A stretch of 64,000 nt of DNA from Acidobacteriota bacterium (GCA_029559035.1 JAKQCT010000066.1:1-64000), one strand, 5' to 3'; shown: positions 1 through 9,150, numbered from the stretch's first letter. Notes: a model not told the origin generated them from the sequence alone. Translations and numbers: made by a program.

Positions 1-365
1 GCGGGGCAAGTGTAGCAAATCCATGTGGGCTTATAAATATGTGCCCGCAACCTCTCTTTGCGCCTCCGCTACGCTCCGGCGCAAAGATCTTCTCTCCCTC
101 ATACTCATGGCCATATCCACCCATGAAAAAGAACATACCAGGTCTCAGAGAGCACAGATCGAGGGGCGTTGCTTCGAAGAACGCCTTTTGCTCAACAATT
201 TCCACCTAATACAATGATGCCAGGCCATGCATTATGCATTGATGAACGATAACCTTCATTGAAAACGCTCCCGCTTGGCATTAAAATGAAGTTGTGGAGA
301 AAAGATGAGCGGAAACAAAGAGGAAAATAAGTATATCTTCCTCCGAATTCACCCGGGATGGTGAT
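1..365. other. Gene-free stretch with a hairpin
   Basis: I see no convincing gene here; the one short open frame (23-217) has no ribosome binding site and no family resemblance. A 9-bp inverted repeat (CTTTGCGCC at 56-64 with GGCGCAAAG at 78-86) could form a hairpin. It resembles the small GC-rich repeats seen in other intergenic parts of this window. No clear promoter for the gene at 366 was found. Confidence 0.5.
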
Positions 366-1994
366 TTGAAGAGAGCACTGTTCTTCACGATTTTTTTGTT
401 CTTCTTATCCTGGTTCCAAACAAGTGCGGCATCAATATGCTACAGCGATAAGTATTATCCTGCTGTGGTAAAGCTCGAATCGACACCAAACGGCTTCATC
501 GCATACCTGGGAGGAAAATTCAGGATTGTGAAAAAAAAGGATACCTGTACATTTCCATCTTATACATCAACATATCCTTCTGTAATTTATGAAAAGCACA
601 TGGGTTGGAAAATCAGCGAAAAAAGCATTGTCTGTGATAGCGATTGTGATTGCATTGACAGGGACAAGCCGCCGAATACTGAGGCCAAAAAAATCCCCCC
701 GATAAAAATGTCCAATGAGGAAGCGATAAAATATTTCCCGGACCTCGCGAAAAGGGACGATTGGGAGATCGAACAATGCTTCGCTGCAACTTATGCAGAC
801 GGCGATTTGATATGGTTCGGAATCGAATTCTATGACGGCGAAGGCACAACAGGGATCGGCGGATTCGGTAAATATGACGTGAAAACAGGAAAAATGGAGA
901 TTGTAAGGCCAAAATTGACCATTCATTCTTCAATCGGCCCAATTATTTATGATGGACGATCGCTCTGGTTCGGAACATATTATTCTTTCGAGTGTATTGG
1001 AACTCCGCCCGCGGAGGGTCTTGTAAAATATGAATGGAAAACCGGCAAAATCCAATCCTATGAAGGTACTGATGACGGTCCCTGCGGCTTTTTGATTCGG
1101 GACATGCTTAGGACAGGCCGTTATCTATGGGTAGCGACAGACATGGGGCTTTCCCGGTGGGATTACAGAAAGCAGAAATGGGATCATTTCGTGCCGACAC
1201 CTGACGAAGCAACGCCATTCAGAAGTACGACTTGCCAAGCCGTCTATGCGGAGCTGTTAAATACACTTCCAAAAGAATACGATCCCAAGGAATGCAACAA
1301 TTTTAGCAGTTACTACGAACAACTTACGAAGGAATTGGAAAAATTCTATCCCAAGTTCTTAAGAGACTATCTGCTTTCAAAGCCTCCGAAGGAATGGATC
1401 GGTAGCGACCTTTCATTTTTGGCCAGTGGATCGAAGGATTTCGCGCAGCTGAACAAGGAAGTACTGTCCCGAAGAGAAATCAGCTCTGATGACCACTGCA
1501 TAATAAAAGGATTCAAGGAGAAAAAATGTATTGATCCCGGATGGCGCGATTATCTTATAAAAGTTGCCCTTGCCGATAAAGGGTTTGATAACAAAAATTC
1601 CGCCTTTGGAAGTCTTTGTCAATTTGAGGGCGACGAGAAGGTAGGGCAGCTGGGCCTGGATTTCCTGGAAAGGCAACAGCCCGGGAAAACCGGCTGCATG
1701 AACTTCGACCTGGCCCTGTCAATGTTGACTAGGAATTTTGATAAAAGGAGCGTTCCTATATTATTCAAACTGCTCGAAAGATTCCGGTCTGACAATACTA
1801 AAATTTTCCTGATCAGTAGAGAGCTGGATTGGATAACCGGCAATAAAATTAACGGAGGTCTTAAATTCAACTGTTTTCTTGACGATAAGATTCCAGAATC
1901 TTACTCGCCGGAGAAAGCCTATTCAGATTGGTTGAAATGGTGGGAAATCCATAAAAAGGAATATTCGGACCATCAAGATCAGAAAGAACAATAA
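366..1994 (+). CDS. Secreted propeller-like protein, function unknown
   Basis: A 542-residue protein beginning with a signal peptide (MKRALFF then a hydrophobic stretch ending near ASA, residue 23). The start is TTG behind a weak GGGATGG. Residues about 140-280 contain blade-like repeats of the form LIWFGIEFYD, SLWFGTYYS and LWVATDMGLSRWD, typical of two-component-regulator-type beta-propellers. The C-terminal half (about 300-540) looks helical and may hold HEAT-like units (SVPILFKLLERF). Several cysteines (CDSDCDC) suggest disulfides in the periplasm or outside. Base composition is more AT-rich than the genes that follow. I do not recognise a specific family and infer no enzyme activity. Confidence 0.7.
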   Translation: MKRALFFTIFLFFLSWFQTSAASICYSDKYYPAVVKLESTPNGFIAYLGGKFRIVKKKDTCTFPSYTSTYPSVIYEKHMGWKISEKSIVCDSDCDCIDRDKPPNTEAKKIPPIKMSNEEAIKYFPDLAKRDDWEIEQCFAATYADGDLIWFGIEFYDGEGTTGIGGFGKYDVKTGKMEIVRPKLTIHSSIGPIIYDGRSLWFGTYYSFECIGTPPAEGLVKYEWKTGKIQSYEGTDDGPCGFLIRDMLRTGRYLWVATDMGLSRWDYRKQKWDHFVPTPDEATPFRSTTCQAVYAELLNTLPKEYDPKECNNFSSYYEQLTKELEKFYPKFLRDYLLSKPPKEWIGSDLSFLASGSKDFAQLNKEVLSRREISSDDHCIIKGFKEKKCIDPGWRDYLIKVALADKGFDNKNSAFGSLCQFEGDEKVGQLGLDFLERQQPGKTGCMNFDLALSMLTRNFDKRSVPILFKLLERFRSDNTKIFLISRELDWITGNKINGGLKFNCFLDDKIPESYSPEKAYSDWLKWWEIHKKEYSDHQDQKEQ

Positions 1995-2313
1995 TCAGGA
2001 ATCACCACCGTTTTTATCCTGGTTATCCTGTCCATCCTTGTGAAAAAGTTATTCTTCTGCATATTTTTCTTCTCCCTTGGCATCCTCTATGGCTTTGCAG
2101 GCTCCGCCTGCATTGAAAATTGAAAGTTGAAAAGTTAAAAGTTGAGGAACCATTTCCTTATTGACCTTCAGCCTTCCGCCATCAGCCTTCAGCTCTAGTG
2201 TCAGCTCTTCAGCCTTCAGCGCTTTCCCCCCTTTCCCCTTGCAAAAAAAGGAGTTTATCCTTAAAATATCCGTTTTTAAGGGTCGGGGAAAACCACGGAA
2301 AGGACGGTCGCAA
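1995..2313. repeat. Intergenic heptamer repeats
   Basis: This gap holds no gene. Positions 2113-2146 are a run of heptamers of the GAAAATT/GAAAGTT type, and 2166-2220 are degenerate CAGCCTT-type heptamers on the same strand. Both motifs recur in other gaps of the window. A reading frame open from 2161 into nfnA crosses this region but lacks a ribosome binding site, so I start nfnA at 2314. Confidence 0.6.
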
Positions 2314-3168
2314 ATGTTTGAGATCACTGCCAAAAAGACTCTCGCGGAGGGCGTCGTCGAGATGACCTTCAAGGCGCCGAGGATTGCCAAGGTGCACAAG
2401 CCGGGACAGTTCTGCATGGTGATGAACGACGAGGATTCGGAGAGGATACCTCTCACGATAGCCGATTCGGACGCGAAGACTGGCGAGGTGACAATCGTCT
2501 TCCTGATCGTGGGCCGCTCGACCTTCGAGCTGGCGAGCAAATACAACGTCGGCGATACTCTTTTCTCCGTCGTCGGCCCGCTGGGCACTCCCACCCACAT
2601 CGAAAAGTTCGGCAAGGTGGTGGTGATCGGCGGGGGGCTCGGCGTCGCGCCCATCTATCCCATCTGCAAGGGGCTCAAAGAGGCGGGCAACGAGGTGATC
2701 TCGATAATCGGCTTCCGCTCGAAGGGGCTGATGTTCTGGAAGGAGATGATCGAAAAGGCCTCCACGAGGACGATCGTCACCACCGACGACGGCACCTTCG
2801 GGATGAAGGGTTTCGTCACTACCGCCCTTGAAAAGCTTCGTGGCGAAGAACCCGACATCGCGAGGGTGATAGCCATCGGCCCTCCGGTGATGATGAAGGC
2901 GGCCGCGGAGATGACCCGCCCCTGGGGCATCCCCACCTGGGTCTCTCTCAACACGATCATGGTGGACGGCACGGGAATGTGCGGAGGGTGCAGGCTGGAG
3001 GTCGGCGGCCAGACCAAGTTCGTCTGCGTCGACGGCCCCGATTTCGACGGCCACCTGGTCAACTGGGACGAGATGGCGATAAGGATGAAGGTTTACGGGT
3101 ACGAAGAAAAACACGCGGTGGAGACCGACCATGAATGCAAGATCGGCCTGACGCCGGTGAGAAAGTAG
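2314..3168 (+). CDS. nfnA: NfnA: NADH-binding small subunit of ferredoxin:NADP+ transhydrogenase
   Basis: A 284-residue ferredoxin-reductase-fold protein. RIPLTI (44-49) is the FAD-binding signature, VVVIGGGLGVAP (102-113) the nucleotide-binding loop, and Cys223, Cys226 and Cys238 near the C-terminus would hold a [2Fe-2S] cluster; Asp218 sits where an Asp ligand is expected in Thermotoga NfnA. The family pairs with NfnB to couple NADH and reduced ferredoxin oxidation to NADP+ reduction by electron bifurcation; the same family includes archaeal sulfide dehydrogenase SudB. ATG 2314 is chosen because AAAGGA lies just upstream and the length then matches the family. The stop is 9 bases before nfnB. 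Cytoplasmic. Confidence 0.85.
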   Translation: MFEITAKKTLAEGVVEMTFKAPRIAKVHKPGQFCMVMNDEDSERIPLTIADSDAKTGEVTIVFLIVGRSTFELASKYNVGDTLFSVVGPLGTPTHIEKFGKVVVIGGGLGVAPIYPICKGLKEAGNEVISIIGFRSKGLMFWKEMIEKASTRTIVTTDDGTFGMKGFVTTALEKLRGEEPDIARVIAIGPPVMMKAAAEMTRPWGIPTWVSLNTIMVDGTGMCGGCRLEVGGQTKFVCVDGPDFDGHLVNWDEMAIRMKVYGYEEKHAVETDHECKIGLTPVRK

Positions 3169-3177
3169 AGGGATGGG

Positions 3178-4677
3178 ATGACCGACAAGATCGATATCGT
3201 TGCCCTCGGAGGAGTCGAACCCGGAAAGCCGAAGAAGGCGCGCCCGAAGGAGCCGAGAAGGGAGATCGCCTGCCAGGACGCCAAGGCCAGGATAAGGAAC
3301 TTCAGCGAGGTCGCCCTCGGCTACAAGCCCGAGGACGCCGTTTACGAGGCGATGCGCTGCCTCGAGTGCCCGCGCCCCAGGTGCGTAGTCGCATGCCCCG
3401 TCCACATAGACATCCCGTCTTTCGTCGGCCTCATTTCGAGAGGCGAGTTCTCCGAGGCGGCGAAGGACCTCAGGAAATACAACACACTTCCGGCCGTGTG
3501 CGGCAGGGTCTGCCCGCAGGAGAACCTTTGCGAGGCGGCGTGCGTCCTGAACGACACAAACCCCGGTAACCCGGTGGCGGTCGGAAGGCTAGAAAGGTTC
3601 GCAGCCGATTGGGTCCTGGCGAGGGAGAACGGCACGGTGAGGCAGGCCGCGGTCGAGCCCACGACGCCCTTCAAGGTGGCGGTTGTCGGCTCGGGCCCGT
3701 CGGGGCTTACCTGCGCGGCCGAGCTCGCGAAGCTGGGCCACACGGTCCACCTTTTCGAGGCGCTGCACAAGCCGGGCGGCGTCATGATGTACGGCATCCC
3801 CGAGTTCCGTCTCCCCAAGGCGATGGTTCAGAAGGAGATCAACTACGTGAGGAGCCTCGGCGTGGTGGTCGAGACCAACTGCATCGTCGGAAAGACCTTC
3901 CCGATCAAAGAGGTGATGAACGAATACGACGCGATATATGTGGCGAGCGGCGCGGGATATCCCAACATGATGCGCATCCCCGGCGAGAACCTCGGCGGGA
4001 TCTATTCGGCCAACGAGTTCCTGACCAGGGTCAACCTGATGAGGGCATACGATTTCCCGAAGGCGGGCACGCCGGTCAAGAAGCCGAAGAACGGGATCGT
4101 AGTCGGGGCGGGATTCACTGCCTTCGACGTGGTCAGGATCATGCTGAGGCTGGGCGCCGAGAAAGCCGGGATCGTCTACAGGAGGACCCGCAAGGAGATG
4201 CCCGGAAGGGGCGAGGAGATCGAGCACTCCGAGGAGGAGGGCGCGTTCATCCAGGAGCTCAGGAACCCCGTCCGCTTCATAGGCGACGAGAGGGGCTTCG
4301 TGAAGCAGATCGAGCTTCAGAAAATGGAACTTGGCGAGCCCGACGCTTCGGGACGAAGGAAGCCCGTGCCGGTCGAAGGTGGCAATTACATCATCGACGC
4401 GGACCTGGTCGTCGTGGCGATAGGCCAGTCGCCGAACGTCCTCATCCCGTCGAGCCTTCCCAACCTTTCGACGAGGTGGGGATCGGTCATCAACGTCAAC
4501 CGCGAGAGCTACATGTCCACGGTCCCGAAGGTGTTCGCGGGCGGCGACGCGATAACCGGCGCGGCGACCGTGATCCTGGCGATCCGCGCGGCGAAAGAGG
4601 CGGCGAGGGCGATGGACGCCTACCTGCACGACCCCAAGAGGAAATGGTTCCCTCCCGAAGTCTCGGAAAAGAAATAG
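3178..4677 (+). CDS. nfnB: NfnB: NADPH-binding large subunit (GltD-like flavoprotein)
   Basis: A 499-residue protein of the glutamate synthase small-subunit family. Two cysteine groups, Cys61/64/69/73 and Cys108/112/118/122, are the expected ligands of two [4Fe-4S] clusters. GSGPSGL (171-177) begins the FAD-binding Rossmann fold, and VVGAGFTAFDV near residue 308 the NADP-binding fold. Together with NfnA it would form the bifurcating NfnAB complex. A free-standing GltD is the main alternative, but no gltB catalytic subunit lies nearby and NfnA is directly upstream, so Nfn (or SudA) is preferred. The next gene begins 10 bases downstream. Confidence 0.85.
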   Translation: MTDKIDIVALGGVEPGKPKKARPKEPRREIACQDAKARIRNFSEVALGYKPEDAVYEAMRCLECPRPRCVVACPVHIDIPSFVGLISRGEFSEAAKDLRKYNTLPAVCGRVCPQENLCEAACVLNDTNPGNPVAVGRLERFAADWVLARENGTVRQAAVEPTTPFKVAVVGSGPSGLTCAAELAKLGHTVHLFEALHKPGGVMMYGIPEFRLPKAMVQKEINYVRSLGVVVETNCIVGKTFPIKEVMNEYDAIYVASGAGYPNMMRIPGENLGGIYSANEFLTRVNLMRAYDFPKAGTPVKKPKNGIVVGAGFTAFDVVRIMLRLGAEKAGIVYRRTRKEMPGRGEEIEHSEEEGAFIQELRNPVRFIGDERGFVKQIELQKMELGEPDASGRRKPVPVEGGNYIIDADLVVVAIGQSPNVLIPSSLPNLSTRWGSVINVNRESYMSTVPKVFAGGDAITGAATVILAIRAAKEAARAMDAYLHDPKRKWFPPEVSEKK

Positions 4678-4687
4678 GAGAGCGAAG

Positions 4688-5464
4688 ATGAAACTCCTCG
4701 ATTCCTTTGTGAATTACCTCGGCCAGCCGGTCGAAGAAGAACACGGCAAAGAGTTCGCCAAGGCTCTTGACATCGTCGGGGCTTCGGAATTCCCCGCCGA
4801 CCTCACTCTCCAGAAGCTTTTCGAAGAACTGCTCTCCGAGAAGGAGGCGCACCGCTTCTCCGTGAAGAGCGGATTTTTCCTCTCCGCGTTCCTGAGGAAG
4901 ACGGGAAAAAGCGACGCTCTGGAGATACCCGCCGGCGTCACCGTCCACTACCTCGGCGCTTTCCTGTCGGGAGGCGAGCTGAAGGTCAAGGGGGAGTGCG
5001 GCGACTACCTGGGCGCGTTCGCCGAAGGCGGGACGATCCTCGTCGAGGGTACGGTCAAGGATTACGCCGGGTTTTCGATGAAGGGCGGGAAGATACAGGT
5101 CAGGGGCGTCGTCCAGAACCACGCCGCCATGAACATGGAAAGCGGCGAGATCGTCATCGAGAAGAACTGCTACGACTTCTGCGGAAACTCGATGAACGGC
5201 GGGAAGATCGAGATCAGGGGCAACGCGGGCTACTCCCTCGGATACAGGATGAAGGGCGGCGAGATCGAGGTGAGGGACCTCGCGTGGGACCTTATCGGCG
5301 AAGAGATGAAGGGCGGGAAGATCACCGTCAAGGGCCACATCGGCAAGGAGTTCGGCCTCAACATGTCCGGCGGCGAGATATTCCTGAACGAGGCGAACAA
5401 GGATCTTCCGAGATCCAAAACCAAGGGCGGCACGATCAACTTCGTCAGCTTCAAAAAAAGTTGA
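4688..5464 (+). CDS. Free-standing GXGXG-domain protein
   Basis: A 258-residue protein whose residues about 80-245 are a series of short repeats of the type MKGGKIQVRG, MESGEIVIEK and MKGGEIEVRD. This is the right-handed beta-helix GXGXG fold found at the C-terminus of the glutamate synthase large subunit and in formylmethanofuran dehydrogenase subunit C. Residues 1-75 are a helical N-terminal part I do not recognise. There is no amidotransferase or FMN domain. It follows nfnB by 10 bases with GGAGAG as ribosome binding site, so it is almost certainly co-transcribed. A structural or third-subunit role with NfnAB is an inference from position and from the GltB/GltD relationship. Confidence 0.75.
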   Translation: MKLLDSFVNYLGQPVEEEHGKEFAKALDIVGASEFPADLTLQKLFEELLSEKEAHRFSVKSGFFLSAFLRKTGKSDALEIPAGVTVHYLGAFLSGGELKVKGECGDYLGAFAEGGTILVEGTVKDYAGFSMKGGKIQVRGVVQNHAAMNMESGEIVIEKNCYDFCGNSMNGGKIEIRGNAGYSLGYRMKGGEIEVRDLAWDLIGEEMKGGKITVKGHIGKEFGLNMSGGEIFLNEANKDLPRSKTKGGTINFVSFKKS

Positions 5465-5557
5465 TCCGATGATTTTTAACTTTTCATTTTTCAATTTTCA
5501 ATTTTCAATTGGCGGAAGCCGTTCTTCTTCGAAGCGGCTTCTTTCGGCGGCGCCGTC

Positions 5558-5998
5558 ATGGATCTGATCCTTTTAAGGCATTCGGAAGCAGAGGACACCT
5601 CCCCCGACGCGCAGAGGAAGCTGACATCGAAGGGAAGGAAGGATTCCGCCAGGGTCGCGAAGTGGCTTTTGGAAAGAATCCCCGGGGATTTCACGCTCTA
5701 TTCGAGCGACCTGGTCAGGGCGAAGGAAACGGCGAGAGCGCTCGGAAAAGAACCTGTGATCATAGACGAACTTCTCCCCGGAGTGAGTCCGCAGAGGCTT
5801 CTCGACAAGGTTTCGTGGCCCCACGACGACGAGGCGGCCGTCATCCTCGTCGGGCACCAGCCGCAGATCGGCCAGGTGGCCGCCTATATCCTCGGCTCGC
5901 ACGGCTCATACAAAACCAGGAAGGCCTCCCTCTGGTGGTTCAAGGGCGATGAGCGGGAGACCGAGCTCTTCTGCCACATCTGCCCCTCAAGTCTTTGA
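5558..5998 (+). CDS. sixA: SixA-like phosphohistidine phosphatase
   Basis: A 146-residue histidine-phosphatase-superfamily protein. The catalytic motif LLRHSEA is at residues 5-11 with phospho-acceptor His8, and LYSSDLVRAKETA and VGHQPQIGQV supply the second arginine and second histidine of the active site. The length matches SixA, which removes phosphate from phosphohistidine in phosphotransfer domains. The gap from the previous gene is 93 bases and contains TTTTCAA-type heptamers (5472-5510), so it may have its own transcription start. Substrate here is unknown; other small RHG phosphatases are possible. Confidence 0.8.
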   Translation: MDLILLRHSEAEDTSPDAQRKLTSKGRKDSARVAKWLLERIPGDFTLYSSDLVRAKETARALGKEPVIIDELLPGVSPQRLLDKVSWPHDDEAAVILVGHQPQIGQVAAYILGSHGSYKTRKASLWWFKGDERETELFCHICPSSL

Positions 5999-6498
5999 AG
6001 AGCTGAAGGCTGATGGCTTACGCCAGGGCTGAAGGCTGAAGGTTAAAGGCGAGATCCCGCCACGCTTTGCTCGCGGCTTTGGCAACCGAGGGACGCTTTG
6101 AAGATAGCTCGCGACGCTGAACACTCCCCCGGCAGAGAATGTGCCTTTGCGCGAAGTAAATTCGACGCACGGCACGACATTTCATGCCCTGCGGGCTGAT
6201 GGCTGAAGAGCTGATGGCTGAAGTTCAATAAGGAAATGATTCCACAAATTTGAAATTTAATCTTTAAAATTTGATATTTTAAATTCAGGCGCAGCCTGCA
6301 GGGCGGAAGGCTGAAGGCGTAAGGCTGAAGCACCCCTCCCTTGCTTGTAAGGGAGGCCGGGAGGGATTTTCCAACATTTTTCACTTTTCAATCTTCAACT
6401 TTCAATTTTCAATGCCGTCAGACGGGGACCGCTGCCGGTCGTCGGTTGAAATCTTTTGGCAAGAGCCGGTGTTATAATTAAATGAAGGAGGATCTATC
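5999..6498. repeat. Intergenic region rich in dispersed repeats
   Basis: Five hundred bases without a supported gene. It contains CAGCCTT-family heptamers on the minus strand (about 6001-6050, 6194-6227, 6303-6330), TTTTCAA-type heptamers (6376-6413), an AT-rich AAATTTGAAATTT-like block (6245-6290) and one copy (6137-6186) of a 50-base repeat whose second copy is at 46333-46382. A TATAAT lies at 6473-6478, close enough to the ferritin gene that the transcript would have a very short leader; no matching -35 box was found. Confidence 0.6.
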
Positions 6499-7008
6499 AT
6501 GGGCACAAAAGGCATAGAGATCGTCGGAATGGATGTGAAAAAGCTGATCGGCCTGCTCAACAAGGCCTTCTCGGACGAGTGGCTGGCTTATTACCAGTAC
6601 TGGATCGGGGCGAAGGTGGTGAAGGGGCCGATGAAGGAGGCGGTGATAGCCGAGCTGGTCCAGCACGCGGCGGACGAGCTGAGGCATTCGGAGATGCTTG
6701 CCCTGAGGATCATCCAGCTCGGAGGGACTCCCGTGACGAAGCCGGAGGACTGGTACAAGCACTCGGAGTGCGGCTACGCTGCGCCCGACGATCCCTTCGT
6801 GAAGGCGATCCTCGACCAGAACATCAAGGGCGAGCAGTGCGCCATAAAGACCTACAAGAAGCTGGTCGACCTGACGAGCGGCAAGGACCCGGTCACCTAC
6901 AACATAGTCCTTCAAATACTGCAGGACGAGGTGGAGCACGAAGAGGACCTGCAGGCAGAGCTCGAAGACCTCGAGACCCTTCTGTCGCAGTTCAAGAAGG
7001 GCAGGTAG
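6499..7008 (+). CDS. Dps-like ferritin (DPSL/thioferritin type)
   Basis: A 169-residue four-helix ferritin-like protein. Candidate di-iron ligands are Glu27, Glu60 with His63 (ADELRHSE), Glu112 (KGEQC) and Glu144 with His147 (DEVEHEED). Cys91 and Cys114 flank the third helix region, matching the paired cysteines that define the Dps-like thioferritin group, which stores iron while consuming peroxide. An AAGGAGG site 8 bases before the ATG gives a firm start. A strong terminator follows at once, so it is a single-gene unit, but it sits beside a Fur-type regulator and catalase, in keeping with a peroxide-defence role. Bacterioferritin is the alternative. Confidence 0.8.
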   Translation: MGTKGIEIVGMDVKKLIGLLNKAFSDEWLAYYQYWIGAKVVKGPMKEAVIAELVQHAADELRHSEMLALRIIQLGGTPVTKPEDWYKHSECGYAAPDDPFVKAILDQNIKGEQCAIKTYKKLVDLTSGKDPVTYNIVLQILQDEVEHEEDLQAELEDLETLLSQFKKGR

Positions 7009-7026
7009 TTTTTCCGACATTTCCTT

Positions 7027-7060
7027 AAAGGCCGGGGAACGGTTTTCCCCGGCCTTTTTT
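7027..7060 (+). terminator. Rho-independent terminator after ferritin
   Basis: Long GC-rich hairpin (AAAGGCCGGGG paired with CCCCGGCCTTT) followed by six T, starting 19 bases after the ferritin stop codon. Confidence 0.9.
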
Positions 7061-7091
7061 ATCCGGGTACCTTCCGGTTCGCGGCGAAATC

Positions 7092-7123
7092 TTGACAAGG
7101 GATTTTTATCAGGATAATATCCT
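7092..7123 (+). promoter_or_regulatory. Promoter and likely Fur/PerR operator
   Basis: TTGACA (7092-7097), 17 bases, TAATAT (7115-7120) forms a near-consensus promoter for the regulator-catalase pair. The -10 box lies inside a perfect 13-base palindrome, AGGATA-A-TATCCT (7111-7123), a likely operator through which the downstream repressor controls itself. The palindrome is seen; binding is inferred. Confidence 0.75.
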
Positions 7124-7155
7124 AAATTGGAAAAATTACTATTTGGAGGCATCGC

Positions 7156-7602
7156 TTGCGGGTCAGCCGTGATAAGTTGACGAAAAGGATGGAAGAATTC
7201 AGGGCTGCTTTGAAGCGGGCAGGGTTGAAGATCACGCCCCAGAGGCTTGCCGTCTTCGCCCGGCTCGCGGAGGAGGATTCCCATCCGGGGGCGCGGGCGA
7301 TCCACGGGAAGCTTAAAAAGAAGATGCCGGGGCTATCCCTCGACACGGTTTACCGGACCCTCTGGCTTTTCGTTGACTTGGGGATAGTGGAAAACATGGG
7401 GGAGATCGACGGGGTAAGGTTCGACGCCAACACGGAGCCTCACCACCACTTCATCTGCAGGAAGTGCGGAGCTTCGTTCGACATATATTGCCGTGATTTC
7501 GACGACCTGAAACTGCCCGGGGAGCTTTCGGAAATAGGCGAAGCGATGAAGGCGATGGTCGAGGTGAGGGGGATCTGCAGGAAATGCCTGTCGCGGAAAT
7601 GA
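7156..7602 (+). CDS. Fur-family regulator, probably PerR-like
   Basis: A 148-residue Fur-superfamily protein: N-terminal winged helix (about 15-85, with LSDTVYR-type recognition helix [13 protein letters not shown]), then the metal-binding dimer domain with [12 protein letters not shown] and a C-terminal CRKC, giving two CXXC pairs for structural zinc. Fur proteins repress genes when loaded with metal; PerR members release DNA on peroxide oxidation. The start is TTG with GGAGG 6 bases upstream; no ATG fits. Catalase begins 37 bases later, and the promoter carries a palindrome over its -10 box, so autoregulated control of catalase is the likely job. Assignment to PerR rather than Fur rests on context. 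Confidence 0.85.
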   Translation: MRVSRDKLTKRMEEFRAALKRAGLKITPQRLAVFARLAEEDSHPGARAIHGKLKKKMPGLSLDTVYRTLWLFVDLGIVENMGEIDGVRFDANTEPHHHFICRKCGASFDIYCRDFDDLKLPGELSEIGEAMKAMVEVRGICRKCLSRK

Positions 7603-7639
7603 TCTTGAACGATCCAGCCATAGAAAGAAAGGAGAGAGC

Positions 7640-9097
7640 ATGAAGAAGAAAAAACTTACCCACGTGACCGGGGCGCCGGTGGCCGACAACCAGAACGTGA
7701 TGACCGCGGGGAAGAGAGGGCCGCAGGTCCTGCAGGACGTATGGTTCCTGGAAAAGCTGGCTCATTTCGACAGGGAAGTGATCCCCGAGAGGAGGATGCA
7801 CGCCAAGGGTTCCGGGGCTTACGGTACCTTCACCGTCACTCATGACATCACGAAGTACACAAAGGCGAAGATCTTCTCCGAGATCGGAAAGAAGACCGAG
7901 CTCTTCGTAAGGTTCTCGACCGTCGCGGGCGAGCGCGGAGCGGCCGACGCGGAGAGGGACATCAGGGGATTCGCCATAAAGTTCTATACCGAGGAGGGCA
8001 ACTGGGACCTGGTCGGGAACAACACGCCCGTATTTTTCCTCAGGGACCCCCTGAAGTTCCCCGACCTCAACCACGCTGTAAAGAGGGATCCGAGGACCAA
8101 CCTTAGGAGCGCGAAGAACAACTGGGACTTCTGGACCTCGCTCCCCGAGGCTCTGCACCAGGTGACCATCACGATGAGCGACCGCGGCATCCCCGCGTCG
8201 TACCGCCACATGCACGGGTTCGGAAGCCACACCTTCAGCATGGTCAACGGAAAGAACGAGCGTTTCTGGGTGAAGTTCCACCTTCAGAGCCAGCAGGGGA
8301 TAAAGAACCTGACCGACCAGGAAGCCGAAGCAATCGTAGGAAAATGCAGGGAGAGCCACCAGCGCGACCTTTACGAATCCATCGAGAAGAAGGATTACCC
8401 GAAGTGGAAGATGCAGATACAGGTCATGCCGGAGAAAGACGCCGCGAAGTGCCCCTATAACCCCTTCGACCTGACGAAGGTCTGGTTCCACAAGGATTAT
8501 CCCCTCATCGATGTGGGGATCCTGGAGCTGAACAGGAATCCCGAGAACTATTTCGCCGAGGTCGAGCAATCCGCTTTCAACCCCGCGAGCATCGTCCCCG
8601 GCATAGGGTTTTCTCCCGACAAGATGCTGCAGGGCAGGCTTTTCTCATACGGCGACGCACAGCGCTACAGGCTCGGGGTCAACCACCACCAGATCCCCGT
8701 CAACGCGCCACGATGCCCCGTCCACGGGTACCACCGCGACGGAGCGATGAGGGTGGACGGCAACTACGGAGGCACTCTCGGCTACGAGCCCAACAGCTAC
8801 GGCGAGTGGGAAGATCAGCCCGAGACGAAGGAGCCGCCTCTCGCGCTCGAGGCCGGCGCGGCCGTGGACCACTGGAACCACAGGGAGGACGACGACTACT
8901 ACTCCCAGCCGGGTCTCCTCTTCAGGCTGATGAGCCCCGCGCAGCGGAAGGTCCTTTTCGAGAACACGGCGAGGGCCATGGGTGACGCCCCGAGGGAGAT
9001 CAAGATCCGCCACATAGGGAACTGCCTCAAGGCCGACCCCGCCTACGGCAAGGGCGTCGCCGAAGCTCTCGGCATCCCTATGAGCGAAGTGAAGTAG
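7640..9097 (+). CDS. katA: Monofunctional haem catalase
   Basis: A 485-residue small-subunit catalase that converts hydrogen peroxide to water and oxygen. The catalytic residues are visible: distal His54 ([10 protein letters not shown]), Asn127 (LVGNNTP) and the proximal haem ligand Tyr337 ([14 protein letters not shown]). The length fits the clade 3 enzymes. AGGAGAG precedes the ATG. It is second in a two-gene unit with the Fur-family regulator and ends at a strong terminator, so expression should follow the regulator's promoter. Confidence 0.95.
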   Translation: MKKKKLTHVTGAPVADNQNVMTAGKRGPQVLQDVWFLEKLAHFDREVIPERRMHAKGSGAYGTFTVTHDITKYTKAKIFSEIGKKTELFVRFSTVAGERGAADAERDIRGFAIKFYTEEGNWDLVGNNTPVFFLRDPLKFPDLNHAVKRDPRTNLRSAKNNWDFWTSLPEALHQVTITMSDRGIPASYRHMHGFGSHTFSMVNGKNERFWVKFHLQSQQGIKNLTDQEAEAIVGKCRESHQRDLYESIEKKDYPKWKMQIQVMPEKDAAKCPYNPFDLTKVWFHKDYPLIDVGILELNRNPENYFAEVEQSAFNPASIVPGIGFSPDKMLQGRLFSYGDAQRYRLGVNHHQIPVNAPRCPVHGYHRDGAMRVDGNYGGTLGYEPNSYGEWEDQPETKEPPLALEAGAAVDHWNHREDDDYYSQPGLLFRLMSPAQRKVLFENTARAMGDAPREIKIRHIGNCLKADPAYGKGVAEALGIPMSEVK

Positions 9098-9118
9098 AAA
9101 ATACCCGAAAGCTGTTCC

Positions 9119-9150
9119 AAGGGCGCGGGAATCTTCCGCGCCCTTTTTTT
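9119..9150 (+). terminator. Rho-independent terminator after catalase
   Basis: AAGGGCGCGGGA hairpin with its complement ending CGCGCCCTT, then eight T; 21 bases after the katA stop. Confidence 0.9.

Noticed and set aside
23-217. 64-codon plus-strand frame at the window start
   Set aside because: No ribosome binding site, no recognisable family, and it crosses a hairpin repeat.
2209-3405. 398-codon open frame on the minus strand
   Set aside because: It is the GC-rich shadow of nfnA; the plus-strand protein has clear FAD and iron-sulfur motifs and the minus frame has none.
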